11,354 nucleotides of DNA from Euperipatoides rowelli (GCA_003024985.2 PXIH01S0004990.1); one strand, 5' to 3'; positions 1 to 7,246 are shown, counted from the stretch's first letter. A program made the numbers and translations. Notes: generated by a model from the letters alone, not told the origin.

Positions 1-84
1 AAAAAAAAAAAAAAACGTAAATGAAAATGAATGATAGCTATGGCCAGTAAGCCACGGCATACAACTTTTAAAAGGAACCTTTTT

Positions 85-149
85 TGACGTCACACCACGT
101 GACAACAATCAACATGCTGTTTATGGGTTTTTTTTTTTTTACCGGAAGT
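85..149. promoter_or_regulatory. CRE, E-box and ETS-like motif cluster
   Basis: TGACGTCA (85-92) is a perfect palindromic CRE, CACGTG (96-101) is a perfect E-box, and ACCGGAAGT (141-149) matches the ETS consensus. All three lie within 65 bases and contain CpG in an otherwise CpG-poor AT-rich background. They could be an intronic enhancer or promoter, or a piece of a repeat that happens to carry such palindromes. No start site or coding exon is attached, so any function is inference. Confidence 0.2.
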
Positions 150-426
150 CTGAATTTCAATATTAAAATGGTCAAAATTAATTAATTTTTTTACTGTTAT
201 CATTTTTAATGAAATTTTTTTGGCTGCATATACCCTTTAAGTAAAGCCTTTAACCAATTTTATGATGCTATTTGCCAATAAATTTTGCCATTCAACTATT
301 CAAAATATATAAACACAAAATTTTAATGGGGGAAAAATATTTTTCCTTGTGACAAATGTTAAGTAACAGCTTCATATTGAAAAACAGTGGAAGCCGTAAA
401 GCTTTTCTGTCGACAGCTGCTTAAGA

Positions 427-460
427 TAAAAACTATATCCAAAGCATGATATAGTTTTTA
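427..460. repeat. 13-bp perfect hairpin
   Basis: Arms 427-439 (taaaaactatatc) and 448-460 (gatatagttttta) pair perfectly across an 8-base loop. Long perfect arms in AT-rich DNA are typical of a folded MITE core, but no target duplication was found around it. The arm resembles the hairpin inside the hAT MITE at 4096-4119 (aaaactata / tatagtttt). Confidence 0.7.
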
Positions 461-623
461 TGCAGTTAATCTGCAAAAGAATTAACGTATTACGGTTCTC
501 CTCATTCAGCTTAGCGCTGAAATAATTTTCTCTATGAGTAAAAAAAAAAATCTTAGACATATGAGAAAACCATTGCTAATGTGCAGTTGCTTTGTCAAAA
601 TCTCACAAAGTGCAAATATGTTT

Positions 624-640
624 CTCAGTCTGAGACTGAG
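624..640. repeat. 17-base palindrome (8+1+8)
   Basis: CTCAGTCT-G-AGACTGAG has perfect 8-base arms around one central base. It is GC-richer than its surroundings. A binding site for a dimeric factor or a repeat remnant are both possible; nothing nearby decides between them. Confidence 0.5.
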
Positions 641-1328
641 TGATTGAACATTTCATATCTGCGATCTATTCAATCATTTGCCAATGCTTATACTGCACTA
701 TGGAAAATAAATAGCACAAATATACATGCATAATTTTCTATGGATTAAAACTGATTAATTTCCTAAGAATTAGCATGTTTATATAGTTTAATCCTTATAT
801 TTAAAAGCATGGTATCATTTTATTTTATTAGCTTTAACATTTTGTATCTGATTTTATTTTGGGACCATACATCATGGAGAACATAATCTGCATTCTTTAA
901 TATTTTGAAAATAGAGAATGAGTTGATCTGTTGTAATACAACTGATTCACCATTTCCTGGTTCTTAAGTTCGATGTTGTTTTCTTTGTATTTTTATATTA
1001 TGTGAGAAAGAAGGAGGGGATGAAATAAACTCAAACTCCTGTCTAATCCAGCGTCTGGAGAAAAATGTTTTCCCTACACTGTATATTGGACTTTTATTTT
1101 TTTTCAACACTAGGACTGACTACTTTGTAAAAATTATGTTAGGGAAAAGGAATTAAAGCTATGTCTAAAGTAATCATATTTTCCAGGCTATAATGAAATT
1201 TTTTTTCATCAATATAAAATATGTAGAGTGAAAGGATTACAAGATAAGAAAAAAAAATAGTTTGTATACCCTAAGAGTAGGCTAGTAGTACTAAAAATTT
1301 TTTATTTTACTAGGAAGAGAGTTTTGTT

Positions 1329-1373
1329 GAGCCGATTTTCAGTAAGAAGTATATCGGCTCTTATTTTTTTATT
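1329..1373. repeat. 8-bp stem hairpin followed by T-rich run
   Basis: GAGCCGAT (1329-1336) pairs with ATCGGCTC (1353-1360) over a 16-base loop and is followed by a T-rich tail. It looks like a bacterial intrinsic terminator, but the setting is eukaryotic and no gene ends here, so I record it only as an inverted repeat. Confidence 0.4.
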
Positions 1374-1528
1374 TTTGCAGTATTTTTTAATTTTAAGGCA
1401 ATTTCAAATAAAAGTTTTGGAATTTTAATTTTATGCAGTTTTACATAAATTTCAATAATTAGTTCATACAGTAACTGTGATGTACTGTATCTCCTATAAC
1501 AATAAATTTCATACGTTGCATGTATGAT

Positions 1529-1739
1529 TAAAACATTGTTATATAAATTGCATTCAAATGCAATTTGTATAACCGTATATTGTTAATACAAATTTTCATT
1601 CGAATTATGGTAGCCAATATAAATACAGGTTAATTTAGTCAGTTCTAATTTATCGTTAATAAATTAGTATAAATCATATTTTGTTTTATCATTACTTATA
1701 GTAAGATATAAATTGGCGATGAGGATAAAACATTTTGTT
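1529..1739. repeat. 211-bp direct repeat, copy 1
   Basis: This stretch is base-for-base identical to 7414-7624. It contains an inner palindrome (arms 1545-1554 and 1557-1566, 10 bp each, 2-base spacer). Its inner edge abuts the single N at 1740, and the other copy starts immediately after the N at 7413. Absolute identity in such AT-rich DNA, plus the N placement, points to duplicated contig ends rather than an old genomic repeat. It has no coding potential and no TG...CA ends, so it does not look like an LTR. Confidence 0.95.
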
Positions 1740-1740
1740 N
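1740..1740. other. Single-N assembly join
   Basis: One ambiguous base directly after the first 211-bp copy. A single N is a common placeholder used by scaffolding software when the estimated gap is zero or negative. The true junction with 1741 onward is therefore unverified. Confidence 0.8.
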
Positions 1741-2210
1741 TTTTCTTGCTTTATCAATAATTGTTACAAGCATGTGTACCCCCCATTTTTTTCCCACTGT
1801 TTACCTGGCTCCTAACAATTTTTGCCTGGCTCCTGAACTTTTGGAAGATTTGTACACCCTGTATATATATACTGTATCTATCTATATATATATATACTGT
1901 ATATATAATATTATGGTTGATTAGCTTATTTTTTAAAAAAGTATGTGCATTCATGTTAAATATTGATGGTGTACAACAAATCTCATCAGAAAAGTTACCA
2001 TTTTCTCAAAATATTTCACTACAGAATTGATAGGCATAGCAATGTTAAAAAGCAAATTTCTCATTTCAAAGTTGACTCCTAACTTTTTTAGAAATAATGT
2101 GTAGCCTAAATGACAGACTATTATAAGAGTTTATAATAAAATCTTTCTCCCTACTTATCAAGAATATTTATAAAATAATATATTTGAATGTATATTTTTT
2201 AATTTTATAG
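1741..2210 (+). other. Intron sequence leading to the copine acceptor
   Basis: AT-rich non-coding DNA. It holds two copies of the 10-mer cctggctcct with a 21-base period (1804-1813 and 1825-1834), then a TA-rich microsatellite-like tract (about 1861-1912). It ends in a pyrimidine-rich acceptor, tttttaattttatag, with AG at 2209-2210 just before the copine exon. Short open frames on both strands here are low-complexity translations. Confidence 0.55.
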
Positions 2211-2327
2211 GCAACGGCTGCTATGTTAGCCAAAGAAGTGCTTGCAGAAGTTCCAAGACAAGTCATTAGTTACTACAAAGCGCATAATATTCCTCCAAGT
2301 CAGAATGCAGCTGTGCCTCCTCATTAG
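2211..2327 (+). CDS. Copine, terminal coding exon (C-terminus)
   Basis: The exon encodes 38 residues and a TAG stop (2325-2327). The core, LAKEVLAEVPRQVISYYKAH, matches the conserved C-terminal helix that follows the copine/vWA domain; in known copines this reads like ALAK.VLAE.P.Q...Y. Copines are cytosolic proteins with two C2 domains that bind phospholipid in a calcium-dependent way and a vWA-like domain that recruits partners. The exon starts right after an AG acceptor and the frame opens on GCA. The run of MLAKEVLAE is closest in feel to the copine-5/8 and nematode NRA-1 group, but this is a judgement from memory. The variable tail (IPPSQNAAVPPH) is short and proline-rich, as in the family. 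The C2 and most of the vWA exons are outside the window or beyond the doubtful join at 1740, so the gene is partial here. Confidence 0.85.
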   Translation, partial: ATAAMLAKEVLAEVPRQVISYYKAHNIPPSQNAAVPPH

Positions 2328-2387
2328 TTAATCAATAGGTTTTTTTTTTAATTCTTCCAGTCATGATCATGCTTGGTTTAAAATTTG

Positions 2388-2475
2388 ATACACAGTGTAG
2401 GCTATATAGTTTATGCTCAATATATAGTAGGCTATATATTTATACAGTATATTATATACTGCCTATACTGTGTAT
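2388..2475. repeat. Inverted repeat with TA-rich interior
   Basis: atacacagtgtaggc (2388-2402) is the reverse complement of gcctatactgtgtat (2461-2475) with one mismatch in 15. The interior has repeated taggctatata units. On the transcript this would make a stem with a long loop. It could be a small MITE-like element, but no flanking duplication was found. Confidence 0.55.
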
Positions 2476-2625
2476 TGACACACTGTACATAGTATTTATA
2501 GTATATAAAGTATAAAACCGTTAATGTTGCCTCAACGTAGTTTCGCAATTAATTTTTTTTTTATTTGGATACTTTTTTTATATAACATTGTGCAGATTCG
2601 CGTTAACAATCATTTGCCAATTTTT

Positions 2626-2770
2626 AAAAATACGGTGCTTTATTTTTATATTGTATGGACTTATTCTAGAGATGGTCAGTTATTATTAATATTTATGGAA
2701 ATGTTCCTATTACTTTTTATTTACCAGTGAATGCCCTGTGCATATTTACTTTTAAATAGTTTTATAACAG
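2626..2770. repeat. Diverged tandem duplication, unit 1
   Basis: This unit aligns with 2846-2979 at an offset of about 210-220 bases. Shared landmarks in order are aaaaatac, tatttttata, ttatt, tcagttatta, atatttrtggaaatgttc, gtgaatgccct/gagtgccct, cacattta-like, and aatagtttataacag. Similarity may reach further upstream, to about 2585. The level of divergence shows it is old and not an assembly artefact. Confidence 0.7.
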
Positions 2771-2845
2771 GTGCAATTTTTAATTTATCAATCTTATTTT
2801 TTCATTGTAATAATTTCTCAGTGTTTACATCATTAGAAGAAGAGA

Positions 2846-2979
2846 AAAAATACCACATTATTTTTATACTGTATAGTCTTATTCAAAAAGTGATCAGTTA
2901 TTAATAATATTTGTGGAAATGTTCTCATATTTAATTTTGAGTGCCCTATACACATTTATTTTAAAATAGTTTATAACAG
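2846..2979. repeat. Diverged tandem duplication, unit 2
   Basis: Second, slightly shorter unit of the duplication starting at 2626. It keeps the same order of landmarks (cagttattaataatatttgt, gaaatgttc, gtgcccta, agtttataacag) with small deletions. If it lies in the copine 3' UTR, the two units would place the same sequence motifs twice in the message. Confidence 0.7.
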
Positions 2980-3153
2980 AAAAAAATATTTTAGGATATT
3001 AACAGTGACATTTCACTAAAGAAATCTTGATACTATGGTGTTTTTTTTTTATTATTGTTTTTTTTTATATCTAAAAAAAATTTGATTGTTTTATGACAAA
3101 ATATTAATTAAAATTAAATTATATATAAACCCTAAATGAAAAGAACCTTTTAA

Positions 3154-3191
3154 AATAAAATCCTAATAATTGCTGATTTACATCTAATAAA
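3154..3191 (+). promoter_or_regulatory. Candidate polyadenylation signals
   Basis: AATAAA occurs at 3154-3159 and 3186-3191, and again at 3277-3282. These are the first canonical hexamers after the copine stop. No cleavage site can be seen, and chance occurrence is likely in this composition. Confidence 0.2.
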
Positions 3192-3440
3192 AATTAGAAA
3201 TGTTTGTGACAAAATTATCAAAATTTTAATTCAGTCAAAACAAAGGCAGCATTTTAAATTAAAGTTAATATTTATTAATAAATGAGAAGGAAAAAAAATG
3301 TCATTTTAATAATTCAGTAATTTAAAGAAATGCATAAGCAATATAGTGTATTTTTTAACATTTACAGTATATGTACAAATTAAATTTTATATGAATGTTA
3401 TATTTACACAATCTTTTTTTTTTTTTTTTTGTGGGGAGGG

Positions 3441-4025
3441 TGATGAAGGGAATCTTGGAATGTATGTCATTCATTGATGGTAATGCTTTCCTATGGAAGC
3501 TTTGTGTGGTGTGAAGAAAGGTGACTATAAAACGTAGAAAATTTCAGGCCTATTGCTTTATTGGAAATTAATTGTTTTTTCTAAATTGATAACCAATAGA
3601 ATTTTGTCATAAGAGCTGGCAGCAATGGCTGTCAAATCGATCTTGGAATCATTGCCGAGTATTTAGATCATCATATTGTAGCTTAAATTAAATGATCCTT
3701 TATATTTTATCCATTGAACAATCTAAGGCTTATAATAGAGTCAGCCATGATTATTTGTTTAAAAACTTAGTATAAACAGTTTATATGTTTGGTCAAAAAT
3801 GGTGATGCATTAACAAATCCTTCATATATGACAGAGGTATAAGACAAGGAGTTGCAACTTCATCAAAGATTATATGTATTTTCTCTTCAACCAATTTTGA
3901 ATGCTCTTCATCTGGTCTGGCAGATGGTTCAAAGCGGAGAAACCATCCTGCAACAACTAATGTGGCCAATGTCTCATATTTTTTTATTCTCTTCAGATTG
4001 TTGTACCGATTTAGGCATTTAACTT
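3441..4025 (+). pseudogene. LINE reverse transcriptase fossil, 5' part
   Basis: A frameshifted, stop-containing remnant of a non-LTR retrotransposon reverse transcriptase. In order: WKLCVV about 3496, KKGDYKT (3514-3534), VENFRPIALLEIN (3534-3572, the RPIsLL block), FSKLITNRIL (3577-3606, next frame), RAGSNGCQIDLGIIAEYLDH about 3618-3680 (the FGFR.G block), ILSIEQSKAYNRVSHDYL (3704-3757, motif A, normally FDFxKAFDxVxH), RGIRQGVATS (3833-3862, motif B) and LYVFSLQPILNAL (3870-3908). The catalytic Asp of motif A is E here and the next D is N, so it is dead even apart from frameshifts. No endonuclease domain is visible upstream. The YADD box region (about 3965-4017) is eroded. It is interrupted at 4026 by a hAT MITE. 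Confidence 0.85.
4018..4025. repeat. Target site duplication of hAT MITE, left copy
   Basis: tttaactt immediately before the element's CAGGG terminus. It is identical to 4426-4433. Eight bases is the hallmark target duplication length of hAT transposons. Confidence 0.92.
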
Positions 4026-4425
4026 CAGGGCCCCCATATATGGAGGGGTTGAATGGGGCTGTAGTCCAGGGGCTAAGGGGAACCCCTGTGTATTAAAAAC
4101 TATATAGTAATATAGTTTTGACCAGGGGTGATGAGAGCAGGAGGGTGGGGCTCGTAAGCTTGGACAAGGGGCCCGTAGGCCAAGCAAAGGTAAACTAAAT
4201 GTCCATACACCAAAAGAAAAGCTTATCGAATCTTTGTAAGGGTTCCTGCAGGCTTGGACAAGGGCCTCGTAGGCCGAGCAAAGATCAACAAAGCTTCCAT
4301 ATAACCAAAAATAAAATAATAAAGCTTATCAAATCTTCACGAACATGGAAAAGCTTATCAAAAATATGTAAGGGCCCTGCCTGGATTTCCAGTCCCGGGG
4401 CCCCAATTAGGATATGGGGGCTCTG
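4026..4425. mobile_element. hAT-type MITE, 400 bp
   Basis: The element is bounded by CAGGGCCCCCATAT (4026-4039) and the inverse of CAGAGCCCCCATAT (ending 4425), 13 of 14 matching, and by a perfect 8-bp target duplication. CAGGG ends and 8-bp duplications are typical of hAT. It is much more GC-rich than its surroundings. Inside are a hairpin (4096-4104 with 4111-4119) and a degenerate internal duplication: gcttggacaagggg..cgtaggccaagcaaag at about 4157 and a near copy at about 4250, with aaagcttatc repeated three times (about 4217, 4322 and 4352). The 80-residue open frame at 4199-4441 runs out of the element and has no transposase features, so the element is non-autonomous. It sits inside the LINE fossil. 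Confidence 0.93.
4096..4119. repeat. Hairpin inside the hAT MITE
   Basis: aaaactata (4096-4104) pairs with tatagtttt (4111-4119) over a 6-base loop. The arms resemble the centre of the longer hairpin at 427-460. Confidence 0.6.
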
Positions 4426-4433
4426 TTTAACTT
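4426..4433. repeat. Target site duplication of hAT MITE, right copy
   Basis: tttaactt immediately after the element's terminal CTCTG, identical to 4018-4025. Confidence 0.92.
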
Positions 4434-4600
4434 ATAGCTAGTAGTGGCACATGTATCTCCAAATGGTAAAAGATAATAGAATACCTATTATACTAATTAG
4501 ACACATTATAAAGAGAAATTAATAAGTCTAGGAAATATCCCAATAATATAAAATGGACTAATAAATAAATTGGAATATACTGTTTATTTATTTAAATAAA
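4434..4600 (+). pseudogene. LINE reverse transcriptase fossil, 3' part
   Basis: This continues the LINE on the far side of the MITE. With one copy of the duplication ignored, the frame carries on with LIASSGTCISKW (about 4431-4469), resembling the SG.KIN..K block that follows the YADD box. Then at about 4549-4596 comes IKWTNK, a stop, and IGIYCLFI, resembling the KILGI.F block. Spacing between these is right for non-LTR reverse transcriptases. The sequence between 4470 and 4545 is too decayed to read. No 3' end, poly-A tail or target duplication of the LINE was found, so it is a fragment. Confidence 0.55.
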
Positions 4601-4839
4601 ATAAATATTTGAACATAAATATATAAATATTTTTGATTAAATTGAAAATAACTCTGTGACTTAACATGATTAAAGAACAATTGTTATGAAAGAATCATAT
4701 CTGATAATAAAAGAAATAATATTGTGTAGAAAGCAATATTAAATTGAATTGTCACAAAAGAGAAAATTAAATAATTTGCTTCGTAAAATTTATTAAAATC
4801 ATATTCATTTAAGTAGAAAACAAATTTATTTAAATATGA
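4601..4839. other. Featureless AT-rich spacer
   Basis: Between the last readable LINE motif and the piggyBac element. I see only AT-rich sequence, with no open frame, hairpin or element end worth listing. Confidence 0.6.
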
Positions 4840-4843
4840 TTAA
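4840..4843. repeat. TTAA target duplication, left
   Basis: TTAA directly outside the left piggyBac terminal repeat, the invariant piggyBac target, matched by 5418-5421. Confidence 0.88.
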
Positions 4844-5417
4844 CCTTGGAACAGTAATCTTCAAAAAATATTAAATTTTTAGTAACCATGATTATAGCAC
4901 ATCCACTAATCTAAAAAGTTCCTTGTTTAAACTGTAATCACTGTATATTATTCTAATGAAGTACAAATATTTGTAACATATGAGTGATAAAATCACAAAA
5001 ATCATGTTGTAAATGTTGTAGGCATTCATTGCACATGACCTGATGCTCCATATTTATCGGTTTTCTGCACACCGTGCATTTTAATGTCATCCTGTCATTC
5101 TTTGAGGGGCAGTAACCATACCTCTTTGCTTTGCTATGGGTGCTTCAGGGACTGGGTTTACCTGTAGGATGCTGTTAAGTATCATCCGAAACTGTTGGTG
5201 GCAATTACACTAACACTATCAGTAACCATGTGTGTGTGACCCAACTTGTTTATTACTGCTCAACTACTAAATTTTAAAATCTTTTATATTATGTCTATTA
5301 TAGGAGTAATTATTAGGAAGGTACTGAAATTTTCTCGTTTTTAAAAACATCACATCATATGTTTTATAAAAGTCAAAGCCCTGTGGGTGTGATACAGCCA
5401 TGATTACTGTTCCAGGG
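4844..5417 (-). mobile_element. Internally deleted piggyBac element, 574 bp
   Basis: Left terminal repeat ccttggaacagtaatc (4844-4859) and right terminal repeat gattactgttccaggg (5402-5417) are inverted copies with 15 of 16 matching. They start with CCY as piggyBac ends do, and both sides are flanked by TTAA. A subterminal motif, agtaaccatg, occurs at 4881-4890 and 5221-5230, and a related inverse (catgattact) at 5399-5408. Full piggyBac elements are usually 2-3 kb, so most of the transposase is missing. The surviving transposase tail (4953-5168) reads on the minus strand, so the element's 5' end is at the right. It cannot move itself but has both termini. Confidence 0.9.
4953..5168 (-). pseudogene. 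piggyBac transposase C-terminal Cys-rich remnant
   Basis: Read on the minus strand, the frame gives HPTGKPSP near its start (5171-5148), an in-frame TGA (5147-5145), then KRYGYCPSKNDRMTL (about 5129-5085), then CTVCRKPIN, MEHQ, and MCNECL, and ends at a TAG (4955-4953). The pattern C..C followed by KP, EH and C..C resembles the zinc-binding tail found at the C-terminus of many invertebrate piggyBac transposases. One Cys position appears to be N. The catalytic DDD domain is absent. The assignment rests on the finger plus its location inside a well-supported piggyBac element; on its own the finger could be mistaken for a PHD-like finger. The stop and missing core make it non-functional. Confidence 0.65.
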
Positions 5418-5421
5418 TTAA
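5418..5421. repeat. TTAA target duplication, right
   Basis: TTAA directly outside the right piggyBac terminal repeat (ends at 5417), matching 4840-4843. Confidence 0.88.
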
Positions 5422-6486
5422 ATAAATATAAAACCCTAGATCTACAGTATTTTATCAAATATCAATCTTAAATATCATAATTTTTTTCACAATTTATTAA
5501 ATATTATTACAATATTCAGTAATTATTACAATCTTATTCTTTTCAGTGATGAATAAGTCTCCTAATTTCTAGTTTTAGGAACTTCTGATGAGACCAATCA
5601 GGAGAGGGGGGAATTTAGTAGAAATTTTTTGGTCCTGCTAGAGACTGGTCTATGAACCCCCCACCCCATGGTCATGCTCTTTGCTTCATGACCACAGTTC
5701 CCAGGACAGATAGTCTGTGACACATCATTCATGAGAAATAGACGAAAGTGAAGCTTCCACACAGGACAATAAAGCATATTTGAATGAGGGTTAATCAAAG
5801 TTATAATTCACACAAGATAAAATCCTCAATATTAGTTTCATAAATCACTCTGCATCTATATCCCACAACATCTGGTTTAGACAATATTTTGACTACAAAT
5901 GCTAGGTGTACTCTTACTTCAGTCAGTCACAAGTGATGCAATCTCCTCTAAGTTCAAGTATAATGAAGTCTTGATTTACAAAATGACAAATCGTTCATTT
6001 TTGACCACTATCTATTTAAGTATTAACAATTCAAATTTAGCAATATGATATGCAAAAAAGACATTCTTTAATGGTTTGCAAGAATTTACCAGTTGACAGC
6101 AATAACTATATCACTCTCTATTATATTTTGGCTGTCTTCTATAAAATACATGGGATAGTCCATCGTTGATTTCAAAATTTCAGAAGCTGCAATATTTAGT
6201 GCCTCTTCTTACACCATCTTACTGCCGAGTGCTCTGGTTCCCATTCTTCACTTTTCTTTTCATGTATTCATACACTATGCTCTTTGGTTTTCACAAAGAA
6301 TTTAGTCATTGATTATAAATAAAATTTAAGCCATAATTTGGAGCAAATACAATAAGAAATAAAATAATTATAAATAAATATAAGGCAATTTTAAAAAATA
6401 CCTTCAACCTACACCCCCTCCCTTTTTTTTTTTTTCATAATACACCTAAATAGGGTAAAACATAACTTGGAGACTATTAAAAAAAA
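5422..6486. other. Unrecognised region between piggyBac and integrase
   Basis: Mostly AT-rich. A GC-richer island at about 5580-5800 contains G and C runs and the hairpin at 5669-5694. A 66-residue minus-strand frame across it (5598-5798) has no recognisable motif. A second less AT-rich patch, about 6060-6310, may hold the decayed downstream part of the integrase-bearing element, since it lies on its 3' side, but I could not match any block. Confidence 0.4.
5669..5694. repeat. 8-bp perfect hairpin in GC-richer island
   Basis: tggtcatg (5669-5676) pairs with catgacca (5687-5694) over a 10-base loop. It sits in the island at 5580-5800. No target duplication was recognised around it. Confidence 0.5.
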
Positions 6487-6705
6487 CTAAGGAGAATAAA
6501 TTCCAGAAAAATTGCACTGTGCACATGTCTTTTGGGGAAAGAAATGTACCGTATCTGCTTTCTTGCCCTGCAATGCCTTCAAGAATACAAATTTGGTTAA
6601 ATGGTCTTTATAAACCATAATAAATTTAAAATTACCATCTGCTCGAGTTCGCAAGTCAATGAGTTGTACTTGACAACATATTTTATGGAGACTGTTCGGT
6701 ATGTT
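6487..6705 (-). pseudogene. DDE integrase-core fragment, KRBA2/SCAND3-like
   Basis: The minus-strand frame between stops (73 codons with the stop) contains QVQLIDLRTRADGNFKFIMV (6672-6613), then YKDHLTKFVFLKALQGKKAD (6612-6553), then TV. This matches the start of the retroviral-type integrase fold as found in KRBA2, SCAND3/ZBED9 and related invertebrate elements, which read like (D)LIDM...DG.FK.I..Y.DH.TKF. The first catalytic Asp (in LID) is present, and so is the D of the DH.TKF block. Similarity stops after residue TV at about 6547; the remaining codons to the TAG at 6489-6487 look unrelated, so the frame is broken or the element truncated. The third acidic residue and the SDNG.EF block are not visible. 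It has no start codon and no intact gene around it. It is probably a relic of a transposon rather than a host gene. Confidence 0.75.
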
Positions 6706-7079
6706 TTAGTTAAACTTGTATTTTTATTTATTTTAGTGCTACAGATGGCACCGCTTCTTTTGTTTTTGTTTGACTAGACTTTCTTTTGTCCACTTTAATT
6801 GGAGTTTTTATGTGGAAGAGTGGTGGACGGTCATGTCCAGCACGATACTGTAGTTTTATTTTGTTTTGTAAAAAGGTTTTTTTCCTTTTAAATAATTGTC
6901 ATGAGATTAAAAGGCAGTTGTTAAATCTCAAATGTGGTTATTATTTGCCAGCATCAATTCACGTATTTTCAGAGACTATTCCATGCTTTTTCTTAACTCT
7001 TCTTTTCACATACTTTGACATGAAAATAAATATTGCTATTATTTCCTTAGTTGTGAAAGCAGATTTTCTTGATGATACC

Positions 7080-7232
7080 TCAGCTTTCATCTACAATGGC
7101 TCCAGGCACAATAGCAATAAGAGCAGTCCTAATGACAATGCCCCCGGCCCCTTGTTCTATAGATACATGAGCAGTCTCAACATATAATGCCTTAACTGGC
7201 AAGTAGCCTACAGGGTGACTGTCCACTGTGCC
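7080..7232 (-). other. Possible minus-strand coding fragment, unrecognised
   Basis: A stretch with better base balance than its surroundings. Read on the minus strand it gives SHPVGYLPVKALYVETAHVS (near 7222-7163), then IEQGAGGIVIRTALIAIVPG and AIVDES, ending in TGA; the frame is open further upstream to 7292. The second half is hydrophobic and could be a membrane segment. A weak acceptor-like CAG precedes it on the minus strand. The plus strand is also open here, so protein-like composition on one strand is not decisive. I do not recognise the family; it could be a terminal exon or an element fragment. Confidence 0.22.
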
Positions 7233-7246
7233 ACTTTTTTTTCTTT

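Larger units (their letters stand above)
1..1528. other. AT-rich non-coding stretch, probably copine intron
   Basis: I found no exon or recognisable element fossil here in either strand. The short open frames have no protein-like composition. If the block order is right, this lies in the last intron of the copine gene whose final exon starts at 2211, because no upstream copine exon (the conserved stretch before the C-terminal helix) could be found. The stretch holds a poly-A run at the very start, a small cluster of CpG-containing motifs near 85-149, and the hairpins listed separately. The N at 1740 means its linkage to the exon is not certain. Confidence 0.5.
2328..3200 (+). other. Probable copine 3' UTR
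   Basis: This is the stretch after the copine stop. It has no coding signal. It contains the hairpin at 2388-2475 and the tandem duplication at 2626-2979. The first canonical AATAAA motifs downstream are at 3154-3159 and 3186-3191. The end of the transcript cannot be fixed from sequence alone because AATAAA arises easily in DNA this rich in A and T. Confidence 0.35.

Noticed and set aside
1329-1373. Bacterial-type intrinsic terminator
   Set aside because: Stem plus T-run fits in form, but the spliced copine exon and transposon types show a eukaryotic genome, and no gene ends there.
1761-2030. 89-residue open frame and its minus-strand counterpart at 1754-1954
   Set aside because: They translate the TA-rich microsatellite tract (tyrosine/isoleucine runs) and open on both strands only because of the repeat.
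3414-3430. T17 run as the reversed poly-A tail of a minus-strand retrogene
   Set aside because: The sequence that follows reads as a plus-strand LINE RT, opposite to the orientation required, and homopolymers are common throughout the window.
4199-4441. 80-residue open frame as a protein gene
   Set aside because: It lies almost entirely inside the 400-bp MITE and runs through its right terminus and target duplication. Its sequence reflects the MITE's internal repeats.
5014-5090. The Cys-rich minus-strand frame as a PHD finger of a LINE ORF1
   Set aside because: The C..C / C..C spacing looked PHD-like at first, but the Cys-to-His spacing is off by one, and the frame lies inside an element with piggyBac ends and TTAA duplications, so a piggyBac transposase tail is the better call.
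6786-7187. 133-residue plus-strand open frame as a gene
   Set aside because: The longest frame in the window, but its composition is what AT-rich DNA gives by chance (F, L, S, N, K rich), no domain is recognised, and its last part overlaps the island that reads equally well on the other strand.
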